Positions 1 through 7,441 of a DNA stretch of 49,231 nt are shown here, in pieces. A model generated the notes under the pieces. The model did not search any database. It saw nothing but the letters and a program-made list of their open reading frames with translations, and was not told the DNA's origin. Source of the DNA: CAYNYF01 sp964401385 (lineage in GTDB: Bacteria > Planctomycetota > Phycisphaerae > SM23-33). Position 1 is the first letter of the stretch. The number at the start of each line of letters is the position of its first letter. A program made the translations under genes and the position numbers. Where the stretch lies: assembly GCA_964401385.1 (NCBI GenBank), contig CAYNYF010000027.1:1-49231 (forward strand), written 5' to 3'.

Positions 1-2
1 GC

Positions 3-146
3 GTTCACGTATGCGCGCGCAAACGCTTTCGCATGCGCGGGGCTGATGGGCCGAAGGCACGTCGGCCGCGAGGGATAAAAACTCTTGAGAAAACCCAACT
101 TCCCCGGCCGGAGTGTTCACATATGCGCGCGCAAACGCTTTCGCAT
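3..146. repeat. 32-bp direct repeat, two copies
   Basis: The stretch at 3-34 recurs at 115-146 with a single mismatch, a spacing of 112 bp. The core contains GCGCGCGCAAACGCTTTCGC. The first copy lies at the window edge, so the array may continue upstream. Confidence 0.75.
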
Positions 147-183
147 CCGGGCGCAGCGCGCCACGGCCGGCGGCAAAGGGTGC

Positions 184-213
184 CACGCTCAAGCGGGCGT
201 CGGCTTGAGCGTG
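184..213. repeat. Hairpin repeat, copy 1
   Basis: An 11-bp perfect inverted repeat (184-194 with 203-213; stem CACGCTCAAGC) encloses an 8-nt loop GGGCGTCG. The same hairpin with the same loop recurs at 699-728 and 1076-1105, and half-copies (GCTTGAGCGTGC) occur near 802 and 1294. It lacks a U-run, so it is a repeat rather than a terminator. Confidence 0.8.
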
Positions 214-277
214 CACGGGGGTCAAGCACACGGGGGCGACAGAATTGTCTCGCCCGGCGCCGGCATGGACGCCGGTC

Positions 278-300
278 GTAGGGTGCGTGCTCGTACGCAC
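278..300 (+). repeat. REP-like hairpin with GTAG foot
   Basis: GTAG at 278-281 is followed by the stem GTGCGT (283-288), loop GCTCGT and ACGCAC (295-300). A GTAG or GGAG tetranucleotide at the 5' foot of a palindrome is the hallmark of REP sequences acted on by REP-associated tyrosine transposases. That link is inferred from structure only. Confidence 0.55.
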
Positions 301-351
301 GCGAATTGTCTGCTCACCGGCAACGCCTGTGCGATGTGTCATTGCGTGACA

Positions 352-375
352 GGTGGCTGCAAGCAGCCACCCTAC
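352..375 (-). repeat. REP-like hairpin with GTAG foot
   Basis: A 9-bp inverted repeat (352-360 with 363-371, GGTGGCTGC/GCAGCCACC) is flanked so that the minus strand reads GTAG directly before the hairpin. The layout matches the hairpins at 846 and 1258. Confidence 0.55.
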
Positions 376-381
376 CGGCAA

Positions 382-454
382 CAAACAGGAAACAAAGGGA
401 AACAAAGGAAACAAAGGAAACAAAGGGGGAAACAAAGGGGTCAGGTACTTTTTT
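382..454. repeat. AAACAAAGG tandem array ending in GGGGTCAGGTACTTTTTT
   Basis: Five to six imperfect copies of a 9-12 bp unit (GGAAACAAAG) run from about 382 to 440. They lead straight into GGGGTCAGGTACTTTTTT at 437-454. The all-purine-plus-C unit gives strong strand asymmetry. I recall very similar GGGGTCAGGTAC-type ends next to REP-associated transposases in other genomes, but I cannot verify this here. Confidence 0.6.
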
Positions 455-491
455 GGGTCGCGTTTGTGGCATGGGGGCGCCCCCCGCCTTG

Positions 492-757
492 CATCTCTGT
501 TGTCGTTCGCGTCGTCCGCGGCTCAAAAACTCTTTCAACCACGCCACGGTCCGCTTGTTTGCCAAATCCTGTCGCCCCTGCGGGGCTTGGAGGGAGGAGG
601 GGCCCGCCTTCCGGGGCCTCACGGCCCCGGCTAAATTCTTGCGCCCCTGCGGGGCTACAGGGCGTCCCGGCTACGGCAGGGCCGTTCGGCATTTGTGCCA
701 CGCTCAAGCGGGCGTCGGCTTGAGCGTGCGCGGAGTCGATCGCGCGGGGGCAAAAAG
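492..757. repeat. 266-bp direct repeat, copy 1
   Basis: This block recurs at 869-1134 (offset 377). I see three mismatches: two in the CCACGCC/CCATACC stretch and one in GGGAGGAGG/GGGACGAGG. The unit ends with the 11-bp-stem hairpin (699-728). It contains several CCCCTGCGGGGCT short palindromes. It encodes no convincing protein. Confidence 0.9.
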
Positions 758-767
758 AAAAGGTGCG

Positions 768-800
768 TCACCGGGGCGACGCAGTCTACGAGTGTTCGCT
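768..800 (-). repeat. REP-like hairpin with GTAG foot
   Basis: On the minus strand GTAG precedes an imperfect hairpin with the perfect core TGCGTC/GACGCA. The same unit, diverged, occurs at about 1258-1288, where the stem is longer (GGTGTGTCGCC against GGCGACGCACC, one wobble pair). Both are followed by a half-copy of the CTCAAGC hairpin. Confidence 0.5.
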
Positions 801-845
801 TGAGCGTGCGGGGACTTAATCGGGCGGAGGCGAAAAGCTGCCTTC

Positions 846-869
846 GGCGGGGCGGTAGCCCCGCCCTAC
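846..869 (-). repeat. REP-like hairpin with GTAG foot
   Basis: GGCGGGGC (846-853), loop GGTA and GCCCCGCC (858-865) form a perfect 8-bp stem. On the minus strand it is directly preceded by GTAG. An identical copy sits at 1193-1212, also followed by CTACA. Confidence 0.65.
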
Positions 870-1134
870 ATCTCTGTTGTCGTTCGCGTCGTCCGCGGCT
901 CAAAAACTCTTTCAACCATACCACGGTCCGCTTGTTTGCCAAATCCTGTCGCCCCTGCGGGGCTTGGAGGGACGAGGGGCCCGCCTTCCGGGGCCTCACG
1001 GCCCCGGCTAAATTCTTGCGCCCCTGCGGGGCTACAGGGCGTCCCGGCTACGGCAGGGCCGTTCGGCATTTGTGCCACGCTCAAGCGGGCGTCGGCTTGA
1101 GCGTGCGCGGAGTCGATCGCGCGGGGGCAAAAAG
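869..1134. repeat. 266-bp direct repeat, copy 2
   Basis: Second copy of the 492-757 block, about 99% identical. The high identity suggests recent duplication or gene conversion. Copy 2 starts immediately after a GTAG-footed hairpin (846-869), and its end carries the hairpin at 1076-1105. Confidence 0.9.
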
Positions 1135-1192
1135 CGAGTAGGCCGGGGCTACTGCCCCGCGGAAGCTTTCCGGAAGGCTTGGCTCGCGGGGC

Positions 1193-1216
1193 GGCGGGGC
1201 GGTAGCCCCGCCCTAC
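1193..1216 (-). repeat. REP-like hairpin with GTAG foot, second copy
   Basis: Identical 8-bp stem and GGTA loop to 846-865, again with GTAG at its foot on the minus strand. A related plus-strand hairpin lies at 1138-1160 (GTAG, then CGGGGC-TACT-GCCCCG). Confidence 0.65.
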
Positions 1217-1361
1217 ATATGTGTTGTGGTTCGCGTTGTTGGCGGCTCAACAGAAAAGGTGCGTCGCCGGGGCGACACACCCTACGAGTGTTTGCTTGAG
1301 CGTGCGAGGAGTCAATCGGGCGGGGGCGACAGAAAAAGGTGAGTTGCTGCGCAATTCCACC

Positions 1362-2606
1362 CTATCGCTTCGCCGGTTTCGGCGTCATCGGGTCCAGGAC
1401 ATCGCCGCCCTTGCCCGGGCTCTCCACAAGCTTGACGACGACCTGCTGAACCCACACGTGGCCCTTGGGCCAGTAGCAGTACAAATCGACGCGGATCCAT
1501 TTCAGCTCGTACGGTGCCCGATGCCCGTGCTTGGGCGGCAGCACCGAGGGCACGAAGTCCACCACGGCCGTCTTCCACGTTCGGTTGGTGGACTTGAGCT
1601 TGGGAAACTGCCGGCGGTAGACCTCGCGCCGCTGGGGGGCGGCCTCGCCCGGGGTGGCGATGAGGGCGTATCCCTTCACGAACGGCAGGAAGGTCGGCCC
1701 GTCGCTGGCGTAGGTGATCGCGCAGCGGTAGCGGTGGCCGGGCGCCACCTCGATCCAGTCGCTGTAGCAGGCCAGCCCGTGCATGGCCGCGACGCTGGTA
1801 GGCATGGCGAATTGCAGCACCTTGGCGGGCATGGAATCCGGCGGCGGCGACCACAGGATCATCCTCTTCCGATCCTCCTGGAGGGGGGCGACGGGCCTTT
1901 GCGTCCCCAGCGGACGGTAGCGGTGCGATTCGATCACGCCCTCCCACCGCGCCAGGCGGCCGGCCTTGCCTTCGCGGAAGTCGGAATTGGCCACGAGGTT
2001 GGGGTTCTTCTTCCACGCCGCCACCGAGCCCGGATCGAGAATCGCCAAGTCCTCGCTGGGGTGGGTGAACACGTGGCCCGTCGCGGCCGAGACCGCGTCC
2101 TCCAGGACCAAGCGCAGGTCGGTCCAATAGTTCATCTTGTAAGTCTTGTCGAGGATGGTCCTGCCCGGCCAGACGCCCTTGGCGTCGCGATAGTCCACGG
2201 CCGCGGCCCGAATCCTCTTGGTCGCGCCGGCCCCGCTGACCTCGCCGAAGACGACCACGTCGCCGGCCAGCCGGCCGCGGACCATCTCCGCCAGCTTCTT
2301 GCGGTCGGCCCCGCGGCCGCGCGCGAGCTTCGCCGCCGCCATCGCCTCGGCGATGCTGAATCGGTCGACGACCTCCCAGCCGGGCACTCCCCGCCACTTC
2401 TTGGCGATGGCGAAGGCGACCTTCTGCCCGTAGTCCTCGTCCGTCTCCGACGTGTCCGGGAAATCGATGCGGAAGGGAAGCACCACGACCGCCCCCTGCC
2501 GGGCCGGGCGCGTGGCCGGGGCCGTCGCCGGGCGGGTGTCGGCGCCCGCGGCCCAGGCCGAGGCGCACGACAGAACCGCGATGAGGCGAATGCCGTTGCT
2601 GAACAT
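1362..2606 (-). CDS. Secreted hypothetical protein with CsgG-like N-terminal region
   Basis: 414 residues. A signal peptide is visible (hydrophobic stretch about 7-20, then Ala-rich cleavage region), followed by a Pro/Ala/Thr-rich linker. Residues about 35-140 (VVVLPFRIDF, then alternating helices and a GDVVVFGEVSG strand) resemble the beta-alpha fold of CsgG/FlgT-type assembly proteins. About 185-400, starting NLVANSDFREG, resembles a carbohydrate-binding jelly-roll of the kind that begins NLVxNxDFE. Neither match can be proven by eye. AGGA lies 8 nt before the ATG. It stands alone between the repeat cluster and dapB and probably works in the periplasm or outer envelope. Function unknown. 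Confidence 0.75.
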   Translation of the reverse strand: MFSNGIRLIAVLSCASAWAAGADTRPATAPATRPARQGAVVVLPFRIDFPDTSETDEDYGQKVAFAIAKKWRGVPGWEVVDRFSIAEAMAAAKLARGRGADRKKLAEMVRGRLAGDVVVFGEVSGAGATKRIRAAAVDYRDAKGVWPGRTILDKTYKMNYWTDLRLVLEDAVSAATGHVFTHPSEDLAILDPGSVAAWKKNPNLVANSDFREGKAGRLARWEGVIESHRYRPLGTQRPVAPLQEDRKRMILWSPPPDSMPAKVLQFAMPTSVAAMHGLACYSDWIEVAPGHRYRCAITYASDGPTFLPFVKGYALIATPGEAAPQRREVYRRQFPKLKSTNRTWKTAVVDFVPSVLPPKHGHRAPYELKWIRVDLYCYWPKGHVWVQQVVVKLVESPGKGGDVLDPMTPKPAKR

Positions 2607-2682
2607 GGGACGATCCTGCCTGAGTATACCCCCGGGGGAGGCAAAAACCCACGCCCCGCCGTCCGGGCCGGCCCGGGCGCGC

Positions 2683-3471
2683 TCACAGGCCGAGCACGTC
2701 CTGCATGGTGTACAGTCCGGGCTTGCGGCCGGCGAGCCACTCCGCCGCCCGCAAGGCGCCGCGGGCGAAGGTCTCGCGGGTGTGGGCCGAGTGCGAGATC
2801 GTCACCGTCTCGCCCAGGCAGCCGAAGTGCACGCTGTGCTCGCCGACGGTGTCGCCCACGCGGAGGGCGTGCATGCCGATCTCGCCGGGCTTTCGCGGGC
2901 AGGCGCCCGATCGCCCGTGGACGAGAACCTCGCCGACGTCCCGGCCCGTGGCCTTGCAGATGCTCCGGGCAAGCCCCAAAGCCGTGCCGGAGGGGGCGTC
3001 CTTCTTGAAGCGGTGGTGCGTCTCGGCGATCTCGACGTCATATTCGTCGCCCAGGGCCGCGGCCACCTGGCCGACGACCTTGAACAGCACGTTGACCCCC
3101 ACCGACATGTTCGGCGCCTGCATGATCGGAATCTGGCTGGCGGCGTCGGCCACCTCGGCCAGTTGCGATTCGGTCAGCCCGGTCGTGCCGATGACCATGG
3201 CGATCTTCGCCTGCCGGGCCGCGTCCAGCCATTGCAGCGTGGCCTCCGGCACGGAGAAGTCGACGATCACCTGCGGGCTGCCCTGGAGCTTCTCGCTGAC
3301 GGCCAGCCCGCACGCCCCGACCCCGCACAGGCTTCCCACGTCGGCGCCCATCGCCTCGTGCCCGGCCGACTCCATCGCCGAGACGACCTGGAAACGCTCG
3401 TCCGCCAACGCCAGCGCCGCTATCCGCCGGCCCATCCGCCCGGCCGCGCCCGTTATCGCTATCTTCGTCAT
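2683..3471 (-). CDS. dapB: 4-hydroxy-tetrahydrodipicolinate reductase
   Basis: 262 residues, normal for DapB, the NAD(P)H-dependent reduction step in the diaminopimelate/lysine pathway. The N-terminus ITGAAGRMGRRI is the dinucleotide-binding loop. GTTG (about 95-98) and the signature ETHHRFKKDAPSGTAL (about 150-164), with the paired His and the Lys of the active site, are all present. The C-terminal strand region ends in GLYTMQDVLGL as in the family. ATG is preceded by GGAAGG. It lies 141 bp downstream of thrC on the same strand, so the aspartate-family genes are probably co-transcribed. Confidence 0.96.
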   Translation of the reverse strand: MTKIAITGAAGRMGRRIAALALADERFQVVSAMESAGHEAMGADVGSLCGVGACGLAVSEKLQGSPQVIVDFSVPEATLQWLDAARQAKIAMVIGTTGLTESQLAEVADAASQIPIMQAPNMSVGVNVLFKVVGQVAAALGDEYDVEIAETHHRFKKDAPSGTALGLARSICKATGRDVGEVLVHGRSGACPRKPGEIGMHALRVGDTVGEHSVHFGCLGETVTISHSAHTRETFARGALRAAEWLAGRKPGLYTMQDVLGL

Positions 3472-3612
3472 CGCCCGCCTTCCTTACCCGCCGCGAAGAA
3501 ATCCGGCCGCGATATATGCTCGACCAATTCCGGCCGAGAATCAATGACAAGCAGGGCGTGGTCGGAAGATCGCTCGGGCGGCCGCGGCCTCCCGGCGCGG
3601 CAGGCGGCGGGG

Positions 3613-4998
3613 TCAGCCGATTGTCTTGAGCACGAACGCCCGGACCGACTCGGTGTCGTTCGGCAGGACGTGGAAGCGCGTGGGCAGGTCCATGAGGGCG
3701 TCGATCGCGGGGTGGCGGGCAAGGTTCTTGCCCGTGGCCCGCTCGATGGCCTCGGGAAACTTGGCCGGGTGGGCCGTCGCCAGGCACACCACCGGCTCCT
3801 CGGCCGGCCCGAACCTCTCGGCCACGTGCACGCCCACGGCCGTGTGCGGGTCCAGCAGGTACTCGTGCTCCTTCCAATACCTGCCGATGGTGGCGAGCAC
3901 GTCCTGCTCGTCGGCGCGATCGGCCAGGAAGTCATCGTCCACCCGGCCGTCGGCGACCGGTGGCACGCGCAGCCGGCCTTCGGCGGCGAAGGCCTCCATC
4001 ATCTCCCGCAGCCGGGCCGGGTCGCGATCGAGCTTGTAGTACAGGTACCGCTCGAAGTTGCTGGCCACCTGGATGTCCATCGACGGCGAAAGCGTCTGGT
4101 AGACCCGCCCCAGGGAGTACTCGCCGGTCCGGAAGAAGCGCGCGAGGATGTCGTTCTGGTTGGTGGCCAGGATGAGCCGCGAGATGGGCGCGCCCATCTT
4201 CATGGCGTACCAGCCGGCCAGGATGTCGCCGAAGTTCCCGGTGGGAACGGCCACGCGGACGTGCTCGGCCCCGGTGGCCTTCTGCACGTGGAAGGCGGCC
4301 TTGAAGTAGTACACGATCTGGGCGACGACGCGGGCGAAGTTGACGGAGTTGGCCGCCCCCAGCGAGCAGCGGCGCTTGAAGTCCAGATCGCCCGCCAGCG
4401 TCTTCATGATCCGCTGGCAGTCGTCGAAGCTTCCCTCCACCGCGATGTTGTGGACATTCTCGTCCAGGACCGTGGTCATCTGCCGCTGCTGGATGGGCGA
4501 GACGCGCTGGTGAGGGTGCATCACGAAGATGTTGATGCCCTTGCGCCCGAGGGCGCCGCGGATGGCGGCGCTGCCGGTGTCGCCGCTGGTGGCGGCCAGG
4601 ATGTTCAGCCTGCCCCCGGCCGGGGAGAGGATGTACTCGAACAGGTTGCCCAGCAGTTGCAGGGCCACGTCCTTGAACGCCAGCGTCGGGCCGTGCCACA
4701 GCTCCAGGACGAAAACGTCCCCCACCCGCACCACCGGCGCCACCTCCGGCTCGAACGCGGACGCGTAGGTCTTCTCCACGAGGTGCTCGAAGTCGCGGGC
4801 GGGGATGTCGGTGACGAACGGGCGCATCACCTCGAAGGCCAGCCTGGCATACGGCAGTTCGCGCCAGGCGCCCAGGCGGCCGCTCACGTCGGGAATCGAC
4901 TCGGGCACCAGCAGTCCGCCGTCGTCGGCCAGGCCCATCAGCACCGCGCGGGTGAACGGCACCGGCTCGACTCGCCCGCGAGTGGAGATGTATCTCAT
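3613..4998 (-). CDS. thrC: Threonine synthase
   Basis: PLP enzyme converting O-phosphohomoserine to threonine, about 461 residues from the chosen ATG. The start is MRYISTRG, the usual beginning of this family. HGPTLAFKDVALQ holds the PLP lysine. ATSGDTGSAA, PTGNFGDILAGWYA and TATAHPAKFPEAI are classical ThrC motifs. The frame stays open further upstream (alternative ATGs at 5025 and 5034), but those residues look unlike the family. The length and the SHORT N-terminus suit the E. coli/yeast-like class II threonine synthase. It is followed by dapB on the same strand. Confidence 0.95.
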   Translation of the reverse strand: MRYISTRGRVEPVPFTRAVLMGLADDGGLLVPESIPDVSGRLGAWRELPYARLAFEVMRPFVTDIPARDFEHLVEKTYASAFEPEVAPVVRVGDVFVLELWHGPTLAFKDVALQLLGNLFEYILSPAGGRLNILAATSGDTGSAAIRGALGRKGINIFVMHPHQRVSPIQQRQMTTVLDENVHNIAVEGSFDDCQRIMKTLAGDLDFKRRCSLGAANSVNFARVVAQIVYYFKAAFHVQKATGAEHVRVAVPTGNFGDILAGWYAMKMGAPISRLILATNQNDILARFFRTGEYSLGRVYQTLSPSMDIQVASNFERYLYYKLDRDPARLREMMEAFAAEGRLRVPPVADGRVDDDFLADRADEQDVLATIGRYWKEHEYLLDPHTAVGVHVAERFGPAEEPVVCLATAHPAKFPEAIERATGKNLARHPAIDALMDLPTRFHVLPNDTESVRAFVLKTIG

Positions 4999-5118
4999 TT
5001 CGCCGTCGCCTGCCTGGGTGTGCATGTCCGCCATCCGAAACGCCCGGCCGCGCTCGGCCCGGGCGTGGGGCACGTCTTATCACGATCGTCCCGGCGGGCC
5101 AGCGGCCCTACCGGCCGC

Positions 5119-6021
5119 TTACAGCATGTTCTCTTCATCGGCCTGCTGCCGGGAGGCCTTTCGAAGCGTGCGCCTTTCCGACCAGTTCAGCGAGCCCAGG
5201 CCGCGCCGGCGAACCTTGTCCAGGATGCGGTCGACCTGCTCTTCCGTGCGCCGCCGCTGTCGCAGCTTTTTGTCCCACCTGCCGGCGCCCATCGCCCGGC
5301 GTGGCCGCCGGAATCGCTCCCGGAGGGCCGGCCAGATCCAGATGTACACCGCCGCCGCGGCCGCGCCCCCCAGGTGGGCCGGATGCGATATCCCCCCCGG
5401 AAGCGCCCCGCCGCCTTCCATGGCCGCGCGAATGCCCACCAGCATGTAGAACGCGGCGATGCCCAGAAAGATCGCCGCCACCACCCGGATCGGCACCGGG
5501 AACAGGAAGTAGACGAAGACCCGTACCTGCGGGAACAGCACCGCGCACGCCAGCAGCACGCCGTAGACCCCGCCGGAGGCCCCCACCAGGCGAACATTCG
5601 TCGGCTGGTTGAGAATGGGCGTCATCACCACGTGGGCCAGCCCGGCGACCGCCCCGCAGGCGAGGTAAAAGACCAGGAACCGCCGCCCGCCCCAGGCCCG
5701 CTCCAGCAGCATCCCCAGAAAGTACAGCGCCAGCATGTTGAAGAAGAGGTGCGCGACGCCGCCGTGGAGGAACTGAAACGTGACGTACCGCCAGATCTGC
5801 CACCACTGATCGGGTATGACCGCGAACCAATCCGGCAGGAGGCGATGGCCTTGGTCCGTCCGCAGGAAAATGGTGCCCACGAAGAAGACCAGGATGTTGA
5901 TGATGAGCAGCCGCCCGACGACCCGGCCCGGGCGGGGCATGCCGCCTATCATGCCGCCCTGCCTCGGCGGCTGTTGGTACTCGTAATCGCGGCGGGCGTA
6001 TGGACGGTCGCGCCAGCCCAT
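5119..6021 (-). CDS. Rhomboid family intramembrane serine protease
   Basis: 300 residues. A basic cytosolic N-terminus (1-33) leads into six to seven membrane segments. The catalytic pair is visible: Ser149 in GASGGVYG and His216 in HPAHLGG. The L1-loop WRYVTFQFLHGGVAHLFFNM, with the conserved HxxxHxxxN, is present. The C-terminal 70 residues are cytosolic and highly basic. Its ATG directly abuts the TAG of the upstream NUDIX gene (no intervening base), which suggests translational coupling. Substrate unknown. Confidence 0.93.
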   Translation of the reverse strand: MGWRDRPYARRDYEYQQPPRQGGMIGGMPRPGRVVGRLLIINILVFFVGTIFLRTDQGHRLLPDWFAVIPDQWWQIWRYVTFQFLHGGVAHLFFNMLALYFLGMLLERAWGGRRFLVFYLACGAVAGLAHVVMTPILNQPTNVRLVGASGGVYGVLLACAVLFPQVRVFVYFLFPVPIRVVAAIFLGIAAFYMLVGIRAAMEGGGALPGGISHPAHLGGAAAAAVYIWIWPALRERFRRPRRAMGAGRWDKKLRQRRRTEEQVDRILDKVRRRGLGSLNWSERRTLRKASRQQADEENML

Positions 6022-6597
6022 CTAGCCGCCCTCCGGCGAGGGCGCCGGCCCGGACAAAGCGCCGCCCGCCGGGCCCAGCCGCCACAGCCCGTAGGCGGCG
6101 ATGCTCTTGGCGTCGTGCATCTCGCCCGCGGCGATCATCCGCTCCAGCCGCCCCGGCGCGACGACCTCGACGCGGATCCGCTCGTAGCCCTCCAGCGACT
6201 GCCGGCCGCGGGTCAGCTCCGTCGCCAGGAAGACGTGGAGGTACTCGGTCACCGCCCCCGGACAGGAGTAGAACCCCCCCAGCCGCTCCAGTCGCCCGGC
6301 CGTGTAGCCGGTCTCCTCGGCCAACTCGCGGGCGGCGCAGGCCTCCGGCGCCTCACCCTCGTCGAGCTTGCCCGCCGGGAACTCCCACAGCTCCTCGCCC
6401 ACGGCGAAACGCTCGTTGCGGATCAACACCAGCGAGCCGTCGGCCAGCACGGGCACGATCACCACCGCGTCGGCCAGCTCGATCAGGTCGCGCGGGACGA
6501 CCTCGCCGCTGTCCATTTCCAGGCCGACCCTGCGGACGCGGCAGATTGCCCCGCTGTAGACCAGCTCGCTTTCAACGACCTTGGACTTCATCGCCAA
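6022..6597 (-). CDS. NUDIX hydrolase, ADP-ribose pyrophosphatase type
   Basis: 191 residues. The NUDIX box is complete (about 75-97): GKLDEGEAPEACAARELAEETGY, read as Gx5Ex7REUxEExGU, with the three metal-binding glutamates. The preceding WEFPAGK and following GGFYSCPGAVTEYLHVFLA fit the ADP-ribose/sugar-nucleotide pyrophosphatase branch, where a conserved Pro lies downstream of the box. It likely hydrolyses ADP-ribose or a related nucleoside diphosphate sugar in the cytosol. It heads a pair with the rhomboid gene. An alternative start two codons in (MKSKVVES) is possible. Confidence 0.92.
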   Translation of the reverse strand: MAMKSKVVESELVYSGAICRVRRVGLEMDSGEVVPRDLIELADAVVIVPVLADGSLVLIRNERFAVGEELWEFPAGKLDEGEAPEACAARELAEETGYTAGRLERLGGFYSCPGAVTEYLHVFLATELTRGRQSLEGYERIRVEVVAPGRLERMIAAGEMHDAKSIAAYGLWRLGPAGGALSGPAPSPEGG

Positions 6598-6999
6598 TCA
6601 TTATACGTGAAACGCCCGCGAAGGCGGTAGGGCATGCAGCTCTACGCGGACGGCAGCAATGTTTGAACAGTGGACTGGTCCACGATTTCCACACGTCCCA
6701 AAGAAGGGGAACACGAATTACGCGAATTCTGACGAATTGCACGAATTAGGCAGAGCTGGTGCAGGAAAAAGAGGCCATTCGTAGAATTCGCCGCAATTAG
6801 TGTAATTCCCGCCTGACACCCGCCTACCAGCTTGCGGGCAGGGCTGTCGGGCAGGCGTGGTCTCGCGAGCCGGGCCAGCGGACGCACCCTCGCCGGGTCA
6901 CGCTGTGCCTGCCCACCTCCCTGCCCACCTCCGCCAGGCAGGCGGGCGCTAGGCAGGCGGGCAAACATTCCTGCAACCAGCTTAGCTCTGCTGCATGCG
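6598..6999. repeat. Intergenic DNA with short repeats, no gene seen
   Basis: The AT-rich patch 6712-6812 repeats ACGAATT/GCGAATT four times and then GAATTC and AATTAG variants, unlike the surrounding GC-rich DNA. 6897-6965 holds alternating CTGCCCACCTC and CAGGCAGGCGGGC units in inverted relation. No frame resembles a protein. Together with the transposase remnant to the right, this looks like an old insertion hot spot. Confidence 0.6.
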
Positions 7000-7290
7000 G
7001 GATGGCTTTTCCTTCCCCCGCGCTCGATCGACCCCTCTTGCAGGCTCGGCCATGATGGTAAGCCCCTGGAACCCGCATATCCCCCGCCGTCGTCAGCAGC
7101 GTCTTGTGCCAGTACCCAACGAACCGGGCCCGTTGCCCGCATTTGCACGCCTGCGAGGCCCCGTGATAACCCCCTTTCCCCCCTCCAACACCGCCTGCAT
7201 GATCCCCTCTCCCAGCTCCCGCATGCATTCCACCACTTTGGCTTCCAGTTCGCCCAGGTCGTCTCCCGCCGCCCGGCGGTCCTCAGCCAT
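7000..7290 (-). pseudogene. Truncated, frameshifted ISKra4-like transposase remnant
   Basis: Reading leftwards from ATG 7290, the first frame gives MAEDRRAAGDDLGELEAKVV and continues to about 7170. The homology then continues in the next frame as GYHGASQACKCGQRARFV, then GYWHKTLLTT and GAYHHGRACKRG. The switch falls in a G-rich run (GGGGGGAAAGGGGG), so one base was probably gained or lost there. The pattern CxCGQRARFVGYxxKTxxTxxGxxRVxxAYxH is, from memory, that of the N-terminal zinc-ribbon part of ISKra4-family transposases. Only about 95 of several hundred residues remain, and the catalytic domain is missing. Confidence 0.7.
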
Positions 7291-7441
7291 TCACTTTACC
7301 GTCTGCTCCATCATTTCACGCTTCCCGCCGAGTCCCCTTCACTCGGAACCGCCGACTTATTCGAGTCTTCCGCATTCTCACGTCATTTTACCTACTCAAA
7401 TGGGATACAGCCGGCAGGCAACGGCCGCCGGCAGGGGCGAT

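Larger units (their letters stand above)
1..1361. repeat. Gene-free repeat cluster (REP-like hairpins, direct repeats)
   Basis: No frame here looks like a protein; the open frames are GC-driven and their translations are low-complexity. The DNA is built of repeats listed separately: a 32-bp repeat (3-34 and 115-146, one mismatch), three copies of an 11-bp-stem hairpin, several palindromes preceded by GTAG on one strand, a 266-bp direct repeat (492-757 and 869-1134) and a purine-rich short tandem array (about 382-440). Such clusters are typical of non-autonomous REP/BIME-type elements between operons. No transposase for them is in the window. Confidence 0.8.

Noticed and set aside
184..1105. 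CRISPR-like array from three hairpin copies
   Set aside because: Spacing is irregular (515 and 377 bp) and the DNA between copies is itself repeated, so there are no spacers.
1221..6630. Very long open frames opposite dapB, thrC, rhomboid and NUDIX genes
   Set aside because: They mirror GC-rich codon use of the real genes on the other strand; their translations are Arg/His/Pro-rich without any motif.
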